Positions 17,885-26,624 of a stretch of 37,218 nucleotides of DNA are shown here, piece by piece; the stretch's first letter is position 1; every line of letters starts with the position of its first letter. The notes beneath the pieces are model-generated. The model ran no database searches. It was not told the DNA's origin and saw nothing but the letters and a program-made list of their open reading frames with translations. The DNA comes from an uncultured Pseudomonadota bacterium (lineage in GTDB: Bacteria > Pseudomonadota > Alphaproteobacteria > RF32 > CAG-239), in NCBI GenBank assembly GCA_949295005.1, contig CASFJL010000013.1, positions 1-37,218 of the forward strand, given 5' to 3'. The position numbers and the translations under genes are program-made.

Positions 17885-17900
17885 TGGCACGGATTTTGCA
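17885..17900 (+). promoter_or_regulatory. Sigma-54 promoter of the fliK-flgD-flgE operon
   Basis: TGGCACG-GATT-TTGCA matches the sigma-54 consensus TGGCACG-N4-TTGCW. The invariant GG (17886-17887) and GC (17898-17899) are ten bases apart. It lies 38 bases before the fliK start codon. Such promoters need an enhancer-binding activator; FlbD encoded at 26.6 kb is the obvious candidate. Confidence 0.9.
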
Positions 17901-17937
17901 TTAAAATAAAAGAATACTTTTTATGAGGATTTGAGCA

Positions 17938-19530
17938 ATGAAATTAAATGAAACCAACAACATAAATTTAGCCGCATTGTTTGGCAAATTAACGTCTCAG
18001 ACAAATTTTACGTCAATGGGAGAAGATAGTGCTTTTTCTGGCTTGTTAAATCAGATGCAGGCTAGTAAAGAAGCTTCTATACCCACAGAAAAAGAAGACG
18101 TAACAAAAGATGCTGCTCCTCAAAAAGAAAAAGTTGAAAAGAAAAATGAAAATGTAGAGAAAAAAGAGGCTTCAAAACCAGAAAAAAACAATAAGGAAGA
18201 AGTTGATTCTTCTGAAGAAGAAGCAAAAAAAGAATCAAAAACAGAAACAAAAATAGATGAAAAAGCTTTTGTTTTGATGGGCGAAGTTGTTCCTCAAACT
18301 CAGCAAGAAAATGTTGAAATATCTGAATTTGATATAGATGTGAGCGGTATGCAAATAAAAACAGCTGAAGGTGTAGAATTAAATTTAAGTGAGTTGAGTG
18401 CTTCAGATATTCAAAACATTCAAAATTTGGTGTTGCTCAATCCAAAGACAGGAGAACAAATAAACTTAAGTGGTCAAGAATTGTATGAAAAAATAAGCAA
18501 AGCTCTGGAACAATTTTCCGGTGTAGAGGATTCTACTTTTAATTTTGATTTTGCTTCATTAAATTTGGAAGTTCAGGAAACAAAAAACAAAGCTGTTTCC
18601 CAAATGCAAGGTGCAACTCTTCAGACAAATCAAGCAGAAAATGTTATCAAAGCAACACTTGATGCTGAAAATATTCAAATTTCAGATGCCAAAAAACAAA
18701 TAGAAAGCTTGTTAAAAGATAAAGATGTGGAAATATCTGTAGATGTAAAAGAGGAAAAAAATTCCTACTTTATGCAAAGAGATTTGGTTAAAAATTCCAT
18801 TGAATTGCAAGAAAATGCCAATTTTGTAAAACAGCAAGAAGCAGAAATTTCTACTCAAGAAAAAACAGTTTCACCCCAAATGCCAATAAATAATGCATCA
18901 ACTTCACTTGGTTTTTCTGCAAATTCAGGAACAATCGCAATGCCGAATGAAGCAGTGGCTCAAAATATGCCTGAAAGTGTGGATGTAAAAGCCGTTTCAA
19001 ATAATGTAAATTCATCAAGAGTACAAGGTGCGGAGGTATTGGCATTTGCTAAAGCAGAGCAAAGACAAAGTGTTCATGAGACGCTGAATACAAAAGATGT
19101 ATACAAAGGTATGAGCAAAGAGGTTGTTGAACAAGTAAAAGTAAATATTACAAAATCTGCAGTTAAAGGTGTTAATAAAATAGAAGTTCATTTGAAACCA
19201 GAAGAATTAGGACAGATAGAAATTAAAATGCAAATAAAAGACGGAAAATTGCAAGCTCATATAATTTCTTCACGTCCGGAGACTATGGAAATATTGCAAA
19301 AAAACGCACAATCATTGGAACAAGCATTCAATGATGCCGGCTTAAGCACAGATAATAATAGTTTAAGTTTTAGTTTCAGAAATGAACAAGGTCAAACCCA
19401 AGGACAAAATGACAATTTAAGAAATTTCATTGGAAACATTTTTGAAGAAGAAACACAGTATGATATTATGCCGCAGGAGGCAGCAAACCAAGATTGGATA
19501 TCAGAAAAAGGTCTAAATATCAGAGTGTAA
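17938..19530 (+). CDS. fliK: Flagellar hook-length control protein FliK
   Basis: A 530-residue molecular ruler secreted through the flagellar export gate, which ends hook growth and switches export to filament substrates. The N-terminal two thirds are low-complexity, rich in Glu, Lys and Gln (very charged around 40-110), as usual for the stretchable ruler part. The C-terminal domain (about 395-485) carries the conserved core HLKPEELGQIEIKM (about 418-431) and the following helix. The ATG lies eight bases after TGAGGA. It is first in a sigma-54 operon with flgD and flgE, both involved in hook assembly. Confidence 0.9.
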   Translation: MKLNETNNINLAALFGKLTSQTNFTSMGEDSAFSGLLNQMQASKEASIPTEKEDVTKDAAPQKEKVEKKNENVEKKEASKPEKNNKEEVDSSEEEAKKESKTETKIDEKAFVLMGEVVPQTQQENVEISEFDIDVSGMQIKTAEGVELNLSELSASDIQNIQNLVLLNPKTGEQINLSGQELYEKISKALEQFSGVEDSTFNFDFASLNLEVQETKNKAVSQMQGATLQTNQAENVIKATLDAENIQISDAKKQIESLLKDKDVEISVDVKEEKNSYFMQRDLVKNSIELQENANFVKQQEAEISTQEKTVSPQMPINNASTSLGFSANSGTIAMPNEAVAQNMPESVDVKAVSNNVNSSRVQGAEVLAFAKAEQRQSVHETLNTKDVYKGMSKEVVEQVKVNITKSAVKGVNKIEVHLKPEELGQIEIKMQIKDGKLQAHIISSRPETMEILQKNAQSLEQAFNDAGLSTDNNSLSFSFRNEQGQTQGQNDNLRNFIGNIFEEETQYDIMPQEAANQDWISEKGLNIRV

Positions 19531-19550
19531 ATTGAGTAGGGAGAAGAGCC

Positions 19551-20351
19551 ATGACAGATATTAGCGGAATTACGGGATATTATACCAATGGTACCAACAG
19601 TACCAATAGTAGTTCTCAGCAGCTTTCAGCTGATATGAACACATTTTTGACTTTGCTGACAACTCAATTGAAGTATCAAGATCCGATGGATCCGATGGAT
19701 ACGGCAGAATTTACCAACCAATTGGTTCAATATTCAGCAGTTGAACAATCCATCCAAACAAATGAAAAGTTAGATACGCTATTATCATTAAATATAGCAA
19801 ATTTGGGTGCGCAAGCAGTTTCATACATTGGAAAAACAGCTCAAGTATTAGGAGATGTTATGCCGTTAGAAAATGGCAAAGCCAAAGCAACATATACACT
19901 AGATAAAGATGTTTTAAGCGCCACCATAACCATAAAAGATATGAATGGAAATATAGTTTATACGGAAAGCGTGGATAAAACAGCCGGAACACATGAATTT
20001 ACTTGGGACGGAAAAGACAAAGACGGCAACCAGTTAGAAGACGGGGCATATCAAATTTCCGTATCCACAACAGTTGCCAGCGGAGAGTCCAGTGCGCAAG
20101 TAACAACAACCGTATTTGGCCGAGTTACCGGTGTGGCAAGCGATGCTAATAATGTATATGTTGGCTTAGGTGATGCCGTAACAGCTCAATTAGGAGACAT
20201 AGTCACCATCAGAAATGATGACTATTTTGACAAAGTCGACGGTGGAGATAATTCCGGAGAAGGTGACGGAGAAGGAAGCGGTGGAGAAACACCGGACGGA
20301 GGAGAAGAAGGAGAAACTCCCTCAACCGAGACAAAATCTTATTTTGGATAA
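19551..20351 (+). CDS. flgD: Flagellar hook-assembly (capping) protein FlgD
   Basis: A 266-residue scaffold that caps the growing hook while FlgE subunits are added. The N-terminal segment has the family signature MNTFLTLLTTQLKYQDPMDP (29-48) and TAEFTNQLVQYSAVEQ. The central part (about 88-225) has the FlgD Ig-like/Tudor pair, including FTWDGKDKDGN. An extra tail (229-266) is almost only Gly, Glu, Asp, Ser and Thr, which is unusual for FlgD. GGGAGA precedes the ATG, 20 bases after fliK. Confidence 0.95.
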   Translation: MTDISGITGYYTNGTNSTNSSSQQLSADMNTFLTLLTTQLKYQDPMDPMDTAEFTNQLVQYSAVEQSIQTNEKLDTLLSLNIANLGAQAVSYIGKTAQVLGDVMPLENGKAKATYTLDKDVLSATITIKDMNGNIVYTESVDKTAGTHEFTWDGKDKDGNQLEDGAYQISVSTTVASGESSAQVTTTVFGRVTGVASDANNVYVGLGDAVTAQLGDIVTIRNDDYFDKVDGGDNSGEGDGEGSGGETPDGGEEGETPSTETKSYFG

Positions 20352-20372
20352 AAAAACTTTAGGAGAAAAACA

Positions 20373-22619
20373 ATGAGTCTTTTTGGTGCAATGCAATCAG
20401 GAATATCTGGAATGAATGCTCAGTCCAATGCCATGGGAGCAATTTCAGATAATATTGCAAACGTCAATACAATAGGATACAAAGGAACAAGCGTTGCTTT
20501 CCAAACACTTGTAACCAAACAAGTATCATCAAGTTATTATTCACCGGGTGGTGTGCAACCTGTGTCCAAACAAGGAGTAAATGTACAAGGTTTACTTTCT
20601 TCCGCATCATCTTCAACATCTGTAGCAATATCAGGAGATGGTTTCTTTGTAGTGAATCAAGCAGCCAATCCGGGAGAAGGTGATACCTGGGCATATACCA
20701 GAGCCGGAGATTTTGGTTTGGATAGTAATGGATATTTGGTCAATACCGGAGGCTATTATGCTCAAGGTTGGCCGTTATTACCATGGGATAATAATCCAAA
20801 TGCCAGCATTGTAGATATCAATGGCGTGAAATATATGAAAGCTTATTATGCTGCAGATGGTTCAACGGTTTATGTAAACGACAATGTTGTAGATAAAAAT
20901 AACTTGCAACCCATAAATCTTGCTTCTATTGGAGGAACGGCTAACGCCACACAACAATTGAGTTTTGGAGCAAATTTACCCTCCGGAGATCCGATTTATG
21001 ATCCTTCACAACCGGATAAGGGTGGAAAACACTCTATATCAGCCTTGATTTATGATAGTTTGGGTAATTCAAGCAACTTGAGTATTACTTATACAAAAGA
21101 ATCAAGCAATGGTTGGGGAATGTCTGTTAATGTTCCGTCAGGAGCTGCAAATATTACCTTGTCAGGCAATTATGAGACAAGTGATGGTGGTACATCAGAT
21201 GTATATTATGCGGCAGGCCAATTAGAATTTACATCAGTTCCAAGCAACGGTTCAAGCATAACCATAACAGATGAAGCAACTGGCAAAAATTATATTTTTG
21301 ACTTTTTGAATGCGGGAGAATTGCCTCCGGTCGGAGATGCAGACAATATTCATATCGCCGTAGATATTCAGACAGGTATTATATCTGTATCAGATTTTGT
21401 AGAAAAATTTAGCGAAGCATTACAAAGCAATTTGCCAAGCGGAGACAGATTTAGCGCAAGTGAAAACAGCATCCAAATTGTGCAATCAGTTGCCGGAGGA
21501 GCTTTAACAATTAATGCCAGCAAAACCATGGCTTGTGTACAATCAGCAGCCAACCCTGTTCCAGAAACAGGAATTGCAACCGGTATTTTTAATATTCCGG
21601 AGATTGATGAAGATATTAAAAACTGTGCCCGATTTGATTTTACTTCAAACACATTAGCAGACTATGCAGATCAAACATTTACCATTAACGGAACAACCTT
21701 CACCTTAAAAAATGGTGGAGCCGCAGGTCCAAATGATATTGATATTTCAGAAGCTGTTAGTGGAGCCAATGTTGATATCAGTACTTTGGTAGAGTTAGTT
21801 GTTAACGGTATAAAATCGCAAGTGGCAGAACCAGATAGGTTTGTAGCCAGTGGTAACAGTATTGAAATTTATCCGACTTCAACCGGAGATGCCATTACGG
21901 TAGATTGGAACAGTTTGGCAGGTGTGAGCGGAACATTACGCAACAATGGTGGAGCTTGGGTAACAGGCGCTGGTGTTGCAACCGGAGAATATACAATAGC
22001 CAACCAATTTACCACCAACGGAATTAGCATTGAAACCGGTTCAATGGTTCCGGCAGTTAGATTTAATTCAGATGGTACACCAAAATATTTTTATGTAGAT
22101 GATATGGCTATAGAATGGGCCAATGGTGCAGAAAATATGAATAATGATTATAATGAAGGTACCTCCATTTCAATTAGCATGGGTAATGTTGGAACCAATG
22201 ATGGCTTGACCAATTTGGCAGGAAACTTTACCACTAACTACATCAAACAAGATGGCGCAAAATTTGGTAGCTATGCCGGTGTAAGCGTAAGTGAAAACGG
22301 TGTTGTGACAGCCTTGTTTGATAATGGAGAAACCAGACCGATAGCCATTTTGCCTTTGGCAACATTTGCCAACTCAAATGGTTTAGAGGCCTTAACCGGA
22401 AACGTATGGATAGAAACAGATTATTCAGGACAACCCATGTTAAGACAAGCCGGAACAGGAGGTGCCGGAGAAGTTACCGGAAATGCATTAGAAACATCCA
22501 CGGTAGATTTGGCAACAGAATTTTCAAATATGATTGTAACGCAGAGAGCTTATTCAGCATCTACAAAAATCATAACTACCGCAGATGAAATGTTAGATGA
22601 ATTAACCAGATTAATCTAA
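20373..22619 (+). CDS. flgE: Flagellar hook protein FlgE (long form)
   Basis: The structural subunit of the hook. The N-terminal rod-like segment (SGMNAQSNAMGAISDNIANV, 12-31, then NTIGYKGTS) and the C-terminal ATEFSNMIVTQRAYSASTKI (714-733) form the axial D0/D1 coiled coils. At 748 residues it is much longer than the roughly 400 of Salmonella; the extra length is in the surface-exposed middle (about 260-550). That middle contains two diverged copies of a 130-residue unit (see repeat). It is last gene of the sigma-54 operon, with a strong terminator 28 bases after the stop. Confidence 0.95.
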   Translation: MSLFGAMQSGISGMNAQSNAMGAISDNIANVNTIGYKGTSVAFQTLVTKQVSSSYYSPGGVQPVSKQGVNVQGLLSSASSSTSVAISGDGFFVVNQAANPGEGDTWAYTRAGDFGLDSNGYLVNTGGYYAQGWPLLPWDNNPNASIVDINGVKYMKAYYAADGSTVYVNDNVVDKNNLQPINLASIGGTANATQQLSFGANLPSGDPIYDPSQPDKGGKHSISALIYDSLGNSSNLSITYTKESSNGWGMSVNVPSGAANITLSGNYETSDGGTSDVYYAAGQLEFTSVPSNGSSITITDEATGKNYIFDFLNAGELPPVGDADNIHIAVDIQTGIISVSDFVEKFSEALQSNLPSGDRFSASENSIQIVQSVAGGALTINASKTMACVQSAANPVPETGIATGIFNIPEIDEDIKNCARFDFTSNTLADYADQTFTINGTTFTLKNGGAAGPNDIDISEAVSGANVDISTLVELVVNGIKSQVAEPDRFVASGNSIEIYPTSTGDAITVDWNSLAGVSGTLRNNGGAWVTGAGVATGEYTIANQFTTNGISIETGSMVPAVRFNSDGTPKYFYVDDMAIEWANGAENMNNDYNEGTSISISMGNVGTNDGLTNLAGNFTTNYIKQDGAKFGSYAGVSVSENGVVTALFDNGETRPIAILPLATFANSNGLEALTGNVWIETDYSGQPMLRQAGTGGAGEVTGNALETSTVDLATEFSNMIVTQRAYSASTKIITTADEMLDELTRLI
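21222..22001 (+). repeat. Diverged tandem duplication inside flgE (130-residue period)
   Basis: Protein residues about 284-408 and 420-543 align over their shared core without gaps at an offset of 130. GDRFSASENSIQIVQ (357-371) matches PDRFVASGNSIEIYP (487-501), and GIATGIFNI (400-408) matches GVATGEYTI (534-542). The copies differ at most positions, so the duplication is old. It explains part of the large hook subunit. Confidence 0.7.
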
Positions 22620-22646
22620 TAAAAAAGATAAATTTTTCCTAAAGTT

Positions 22647-22671
22647 GAGCCCCGATAATCGGGGCTCTTTT
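22647..22671 (+). terminator. Terminator of the hook operon
   Basis: GAGCCCCGA (22647-22655) pairs with TCGGGGCTC (22659-22667) around a three-base loop, followed by TTTT. It is the most GC-rich hairpin in the window and separates flgE from the fliF operon. Confidence 0.9.
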
Positions 22672-22800
22672 AATATATATTTATGTCTAAAGCTGTGAAT
22701 ATTTAAAAATAAGGTTTAACTAAAAATAATTTTAAGTTATGTATAAATGCAGGGAAATATTTTTATAAACAGGGCAAAAGCCCATTATGGGGAATATAAA

Positions 22801-24423
22801 GTGAATAACTTTTGGCAAATGATTAAAAATTTGTCACCGGGAAGATTGATATCTTTGGCGGCAATATTAATATTTTTGATTAGTTTTTTTGCATATATAA
22901 TAATGCAAGTAAACACGGTTGAATATTCTGTATTATATACGGATTTAGAGTTAGAAGACGCCAATCAGATAGTTTCACGTTTGGAGGCAGCCAACGTAAA
23001 ATATAAATTAAACAACAACGGGACAGAGATTTTGGTTCCCGTAGATCAAGTTAACAGAATGCGGTTAGATACGGCAGAGTTGGCATTAGCATCCAAAGGC
23101 TCTAATGTCGGATATGAAATTTTTGACAATACAGATGCGTTAGGCTCAACCAACTTTGTGCAAAATATAAACTTAATCAGAGCACTTGAGGGCGAGCTTG
23201 CACGGACGATTCGTTCTGTTGACAATATAAAAAGTGCCAGAGTGCATTTGGTTTTGCCTAAAAGAGAAATGTTTTCAAGGGAAGAACAAACGCCTTCAGC
23301 TTCAGTTGTTATTAAGACAAAAGCAGGGACGTTGACCTTAAAAGAGATTCAATCCATTCAAAAATTGGTGGCAGCGGCAGTGCCAAAATTGGATGTAAAG
23401 AATGTATCCATAATAGATAGTTCAGGCAAATTATTGACAGACGATTCGGAAGACAAACAAAGTGTTGATAATGCCACAAATGAAATTATTCGTCTTGATC
23501 AAGAAAGAAAATTAACCAAAAGCGTTGAAGATATGATGGAAAAAGCTGTTGGCATGGGCAAAGCCAAAGCCAGAGTTAATTTGGAGATGGATTTTGATCA
23601 GGTTGTGACAAATGAGGAAATATATGATCCGGATTCTCAGGTTGCACGTTCTCAGCAAACGGTGACGGAGAGTTCCGTTGCCAATGAAGAAAACAATCCG
23701 GTAACGGTTTCTCAAAACATCCCCAATGGGGACACCATTACCCAAAGCGGCAATGTTGTTTCACAAAGCACAAAGTCTGAAGAAACCATCAATTATGAAA
23801 TATCAAAGACCATAAGAAACAAGGTCAAAAATGATGGCGAGATTAAAAGAATTACGGTTGCCGTGATGGTAGATGGTGTTTATGAAACAGATGAAAAAGG
23901 CAATAAAGTTTACCGTCCGAGAACAGCTGAGGAAATGGAAAAATTAAGAGCTTTAGTCAAGTCAGCCGTAGGATATGATGCCAACAGAGGAGATATGGTA
24001 GATGTAGAAAACATTCGTTTTGCCAGCATTCAAGAAGAAACAAGCAAAGCACCGGAAATCTTGATAATGGGCTTTACCAAAGCAGAGTTAATGAGAATAG
24101 CAGAAGGTCTGGGTGTTGCGGTAGTTGCCATATTGGTTATTATCTTAGTTATCAGACCGTTAATCAACAATGCGTTTGATAATGCGTCTCCGTTGAGTGA
24201 TAACGGAAGGTTGTTAGGAGAAAATGCGGAAGATGATAATCTTTTATTATCTAATTTCTTAAATGAAGCAGAATCAGATATTGATGACTTGGTTAACTTG
24301 AACAAAGTGGACGGAAGAGTCAAAGTATCATCATTGAAAAAACTCAATGATATAGTAGAGAAAAATCCGGAAACAGCGGTTGGAATTATACGTAGTTGGC
24401 TCTATTCAAATGATGGCAACTAA
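22801..24423 (+). CDS. fliF: Flagellar MS-ring protein FliF
   Basis: An inner-membrane protein forming the MS ring on which the basal body and export gate are built. From GTG 22801 it has about 540 residues: a first membrane segment (about 15-38, LISLAAILIFLISFFAYII), the periplasmic ring-building motifs (YSVLYTDLELEDANQI, ALEGELARTI, SARVHLVLPKREMF), a second membrane segment (about 443-462) and a C-terminal FliG-binding tail (SSLKKLNDIVEKNPETAVGIIRSWL). An ATG at 22747 would add 18 residues. GTG 22801 is preferred because GGGGAA lies six bases before it and family members begin just before the NLSPGR-type sequence. No sigma-54 site was found upstream. Confidence 0.95.
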   Translation: MNNFWQMIKNLSPGRLISLAAILIFLISFFAYIIMQVNTVEYSVLYTDLELEDANQIVSRLEAANVKYKLNNNGTEILVPVDQVNRMRLDTAELALASKGSNVGYEIFDNTDALGSTNFVQNINLIRALEGELARTIRSVDNIKSARVHLVLPKREMFSREEQTPSASVVIKTKAGTLTLKEIQSIQKLVAAAVPKLDVKNVSIIDSSGKLLTDDSEDKQSVDNATNEIIRLDQERKLTKSVEDMMEKAVGMGKAKARVNLEMDFDQVVTNEEIYDPDSQVARSQQTVTESSVANEENNPVTVSQNIPNGDTITQSGNVVSQSTKSEETINYEISKTIRNKVKNDGEIKRITVAVMVDGVYETDEKGNKVYRPRTAEEMEKLRALVKSAVGYDANRGDMVDVENIRFASIQEETSKAPEILIMGFTKAELMRIAEGLGVAVVAILVIILVIRPLINNAFDNASPLSDNGRLLGENAEDDNLLLSNFLNEAESDIDDLVNLNKVDGRVKVSSLKKLNDIVEKNPETAVGIIRSWLYSNDGN

Positions 24424-24434
24424 GGAGAGAATAA

Positions 24435-25457
24435 ATGAAGCAAAATGTGATAGATGATTTCAATATGCTGACAGGACAGCAGAAAGCGGCAATTTTAATG
24501 CTTTCATTAAATGAAGATCGATCAGCTTCATTATTTTCTTTAATGGATGATGAAGAGATAAAAGAACTTTCTGTGGTGATGGCAAGTTTAGGTAAGGTTA
24601 ATTCAAATGTTGTAGAACAATTATTTGAAGAGTTTATTGAACGAGCCTCCAATAGCGGAATGCTGATGGGTACATATGAAAGCACGGAAAGATTATTATC
24701 CAAGGCTTTGGATAAAGACAGAGTATCTCTGATTATGGAAGAGGTCAGAGGACCGGCCGGCCGCACAATGTGGGATAAATTGGGCAATGTGAACGAGCAT
24801 GTTTTGGCAAATTATCTGAAGAATGAATATCCTCAAACCATTGCTGTTATTTTATCAAAAATCAAAGCAGAACATGCGGCAAAAGTTATAGCTTTATTGC
24901 CTGAAAATTTTGCCATGGAAATTGTAATGCGAATGCTCAGAATGGATTCTGTTCAAAAAGAAGTGTTGGATGGTTTGGAAAAGACCTTGCGCAAAGAGTT
25001 TATGAGCAACTTGTCAAAATCTTCAAGAAGAGATTCTTACGAGCTGATAGCAGATATTTTCAATTCATTGGATAGAAATACCGAGACTCGATTTATGGAA
25101 GCTTTGGAAGAAAGAAACAGAGAAAGTGCAGAACGCGTAAAATCATTGATGTTTACATTTGAAGATTTAATCAGAGTAGATTCTCAAGGTATTCAAGTAT
25201 TGTTAAGAAATGTAGACAAAGACAAGTTGGCAATAGCTTTGAAAGGGGCGTCAGACACCATCAAAGATTTGTTTTTCAGTAATATGTCAACCAGAGCCGG
25301 AAAAATTATTAAAGAAGATATGGAGGCAATGGGACCTGTTCGCTTACGAGATGTTGAGGAGGCTCAACAATATATTGTCAGCACCACCAAAGAGCTTTCA
25401 AATGCCGGAGAGTTGGTCATTAGTGAAGGTAAAGAAAGCGATGAGCTGATTTATTGA
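24435..25457 (+). CDS. fliG: Flagellar motor switch protein FliG
   Basis: A 340-residue C-ring protein that binds FliF by its N-terminus and the stator by its C-terminus, generating torque and switching direction. The N domain opens with LTGQQKAAILMLSLNED. The middle domain has NEYPQTIAVILSKIKAEHAA (the EHPQ-type motif, with Tyr instead of His). The C domain has MFTFEDLIRVDSQGIQVLLR and MSTRAGKIIKEDMEAMGPVR, with the charged torque helix. AAGGAGAG precedes the ATG, 11 bases after fliF. Confidence 0.97.
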   Translation: MKQNVIDDFNMLTGQQKAAILMLSLNEDRSASLFSLMDDEEIKELSVVMASLGKVNSNVVEQLFEEFIERASNSGMLMGTYESTERLLSKALDKDRVSLIMEEVRGPAGRTMWDKLGNVNEHVLANYLKNEYPQTIAVILSKIKAEHAAKVIALLPENFAMEIVMRMLRMDSVQKEVLDGLEKTLRKEFMSNLSKSSRRDSYELIADIFNSLDRNTETRFMEALEERNRESAERVKSLMFTFEDLIRVDSQGIQVLLRNVDKDKLAIALKGASDTIKDLFFSNMSTRAGKIIKEDMEAMGPVRLRDVEEAQQYIVSTTKELSNAGELVISEGKESDELIY

Positions 25458-25472
25458 TGGGTGTAAAAATTA

Positions 25473-26246
25473 ATGTCTAAATTTCAAAAATTTCAGTTTG
25501 ATAATTTTATAATAGATGATGAAACGCCCCAATATGAGGAAAGTTGGGAAAATAATCATATTCATATAGAAGATGAGCAAGAAGAAGTTTTGGAAGATTT
25601 TCAGAAAGAGCCTGAACCAGAAGAGATAACCAAACAAGAAAAAATACAAGAAGAACCAAAAGAAGATGAACAAATTATAACTTATCGAGAAGATGAAGTT
25701 TTGGAAAAGGAGAAACAATCCAGAGAAGAAGGAAAACAAGAAGGATATCAAGAAGGGTATCAAAAAGGTTTTCAAGAGGCCAGTCAAGCAAAAGAAAATA
25801 TGCATAATATGCTTTTAGAAAATATAGAAAAAAATTTTAAAGAATTTTTTATGTTCTATAAAGAAAGTGAAGAAAAGAATAATTTTGAAAATAATGTGAT
25901 AGAAGTTTGCAAAGAAATTATTCAAAAAGTTATTCCCGTGATGGAGCAAGACACAGCCAAAGATATAATAGCAGATTTTTTAAATAAAAATTTTTCAAGT
26001 TTCAAGTCAGAGGCCAAATTATCATTTTATACGCATCCGGATAACATAAATTATATGCAAGAAGTTGTCTTAAATTTGGCCAGAAAATATGATTTTGAAG
26101 GTAAAATTTCTTTACATAAAGACGATACAATGTCTATTTCAGATTGTCGAGTATTATGGGACAATGGCGGGATAGAAAGAAATTCTGTAAAAACACTGGA
26201 CAAGATAACAAAAATACTTGATTCTAATGAAACACAGAAAAGTTAA
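25473..26246 (+). CDS. fliH: Flagellar export regulator FliH (FlbE-like)
   Basis: A 257-residue protein whose acidic N-terminal third (about 15-85) precedes a GxxxG helix. Gly87, 91, 95 and 99 are spaced exactly four apart in GKQEGYQEGYQKG, a FliH hallmark. A C-terminal domain (about 130-250) resembles the V-ATPase E-subunit-like part. FliH binds and restrains the FliI ATPase and links it to the C ring. No fliI gene is in the window. Position between fliG and fliN matches flbE of Caulobacter, which supports the call although overall sequence is diverged. Confidence 0.85.
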   Translation: MSKFQKFQFDNFIIDDETPQYEESWENNHIHIEDEQEEVLEDFQKEPEPEEITKQEKIQEEPKEDEQIITYREDEVLEKEKQSREEGKQEGYQEGYQKGFQEASQAKENMHNMLLENIEKNFKEFFMFYKESEEKNNFENNVIEVCKEIIQKVIPVMEQDTAKDIIADFLNKNFSSFKSEAKLSFYTHPDNINYMQEVVLNLARKYDFEGKISLHKDDTMSISDCRVLWDNGGIERNSVKTLDKITKILDSNETQKS

Positions 26247-26261
26247 AAAGAGGGGAAGAAT

Positions 26262-26612
26262 ATGGATAAAAATTTAGAATTAGATGAGATGAATGAGGCA
26301 GGCACCGAGGGTGAAGAGCCGATTTTGCGCACTCAAGAAAATATAGATAACTTTAACATTCCAAGCTCAGTCAATGACTTGGAGGCCGTATATGAGATTC
26401 CGGTTAAGGTTTCAGCCGTTTTGGGCAAAACCAAAATGAAGGTAAGTCAGCTGATGAATTTGAACAAAGGCGCAATTATAGAGTTGGACAGAAAAGTTGG
26501 TGAAGCTATAGATGTATATGTGAACAACAATTTGGTTGCCAGGGGAGAAGTTGTTGTGGTGGATGATAAATTGGGTATTACCATGACAGAGGTTGTGAAA
26601 GCAACAAAATAA
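26262..26612 (+). CDS. fliN: Flagellar motor switch protein FliN
   Basis: A 116-residue C-ring component. The acidic N-terminal extension (1-40) is followed by the SpoA domain (about 43-115) with VYEIPVKVSAVLGKTKM, LNKGAIIELDRKVGEAIDVY and NNNLVARGEVVVVDDKLGIT, all conserved in FliN. It forms the lower C ring with FliM, which is not in this window. The gene lies 15 bases after fliH and 12 before flbD, in one operon. Confidence 0.96.
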   Translation: MDKNLELDEMNEAGTEGEEPILRTQENIDNFNIPSSVNDLEAVYEIPVKVSAVLGKTKMKVSQLMNLNKGAIIELDRKVGEAIDVYVNNNLVARGEVVVVDDKLGITMTEVVKATK

Positions 26613-26624
26613 GAGGAATAGACC

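Noticed and set aside
18121..18260. Lys/Glu repeat-like stretch in fliK as a possible tandem repeat
   Set aside because: It is low-complexity coding sequence typical of FliK linkers, without a fixed repeat unit.
22703..22735. Three TTAA motifs before fliF, resembling a CtrA box
   Set aside because: The spacings are 9 and 12 bases instead of the seven of TTAA-N7-TTAA, and TTAA is frequent by chance in such AT-rich DNA.
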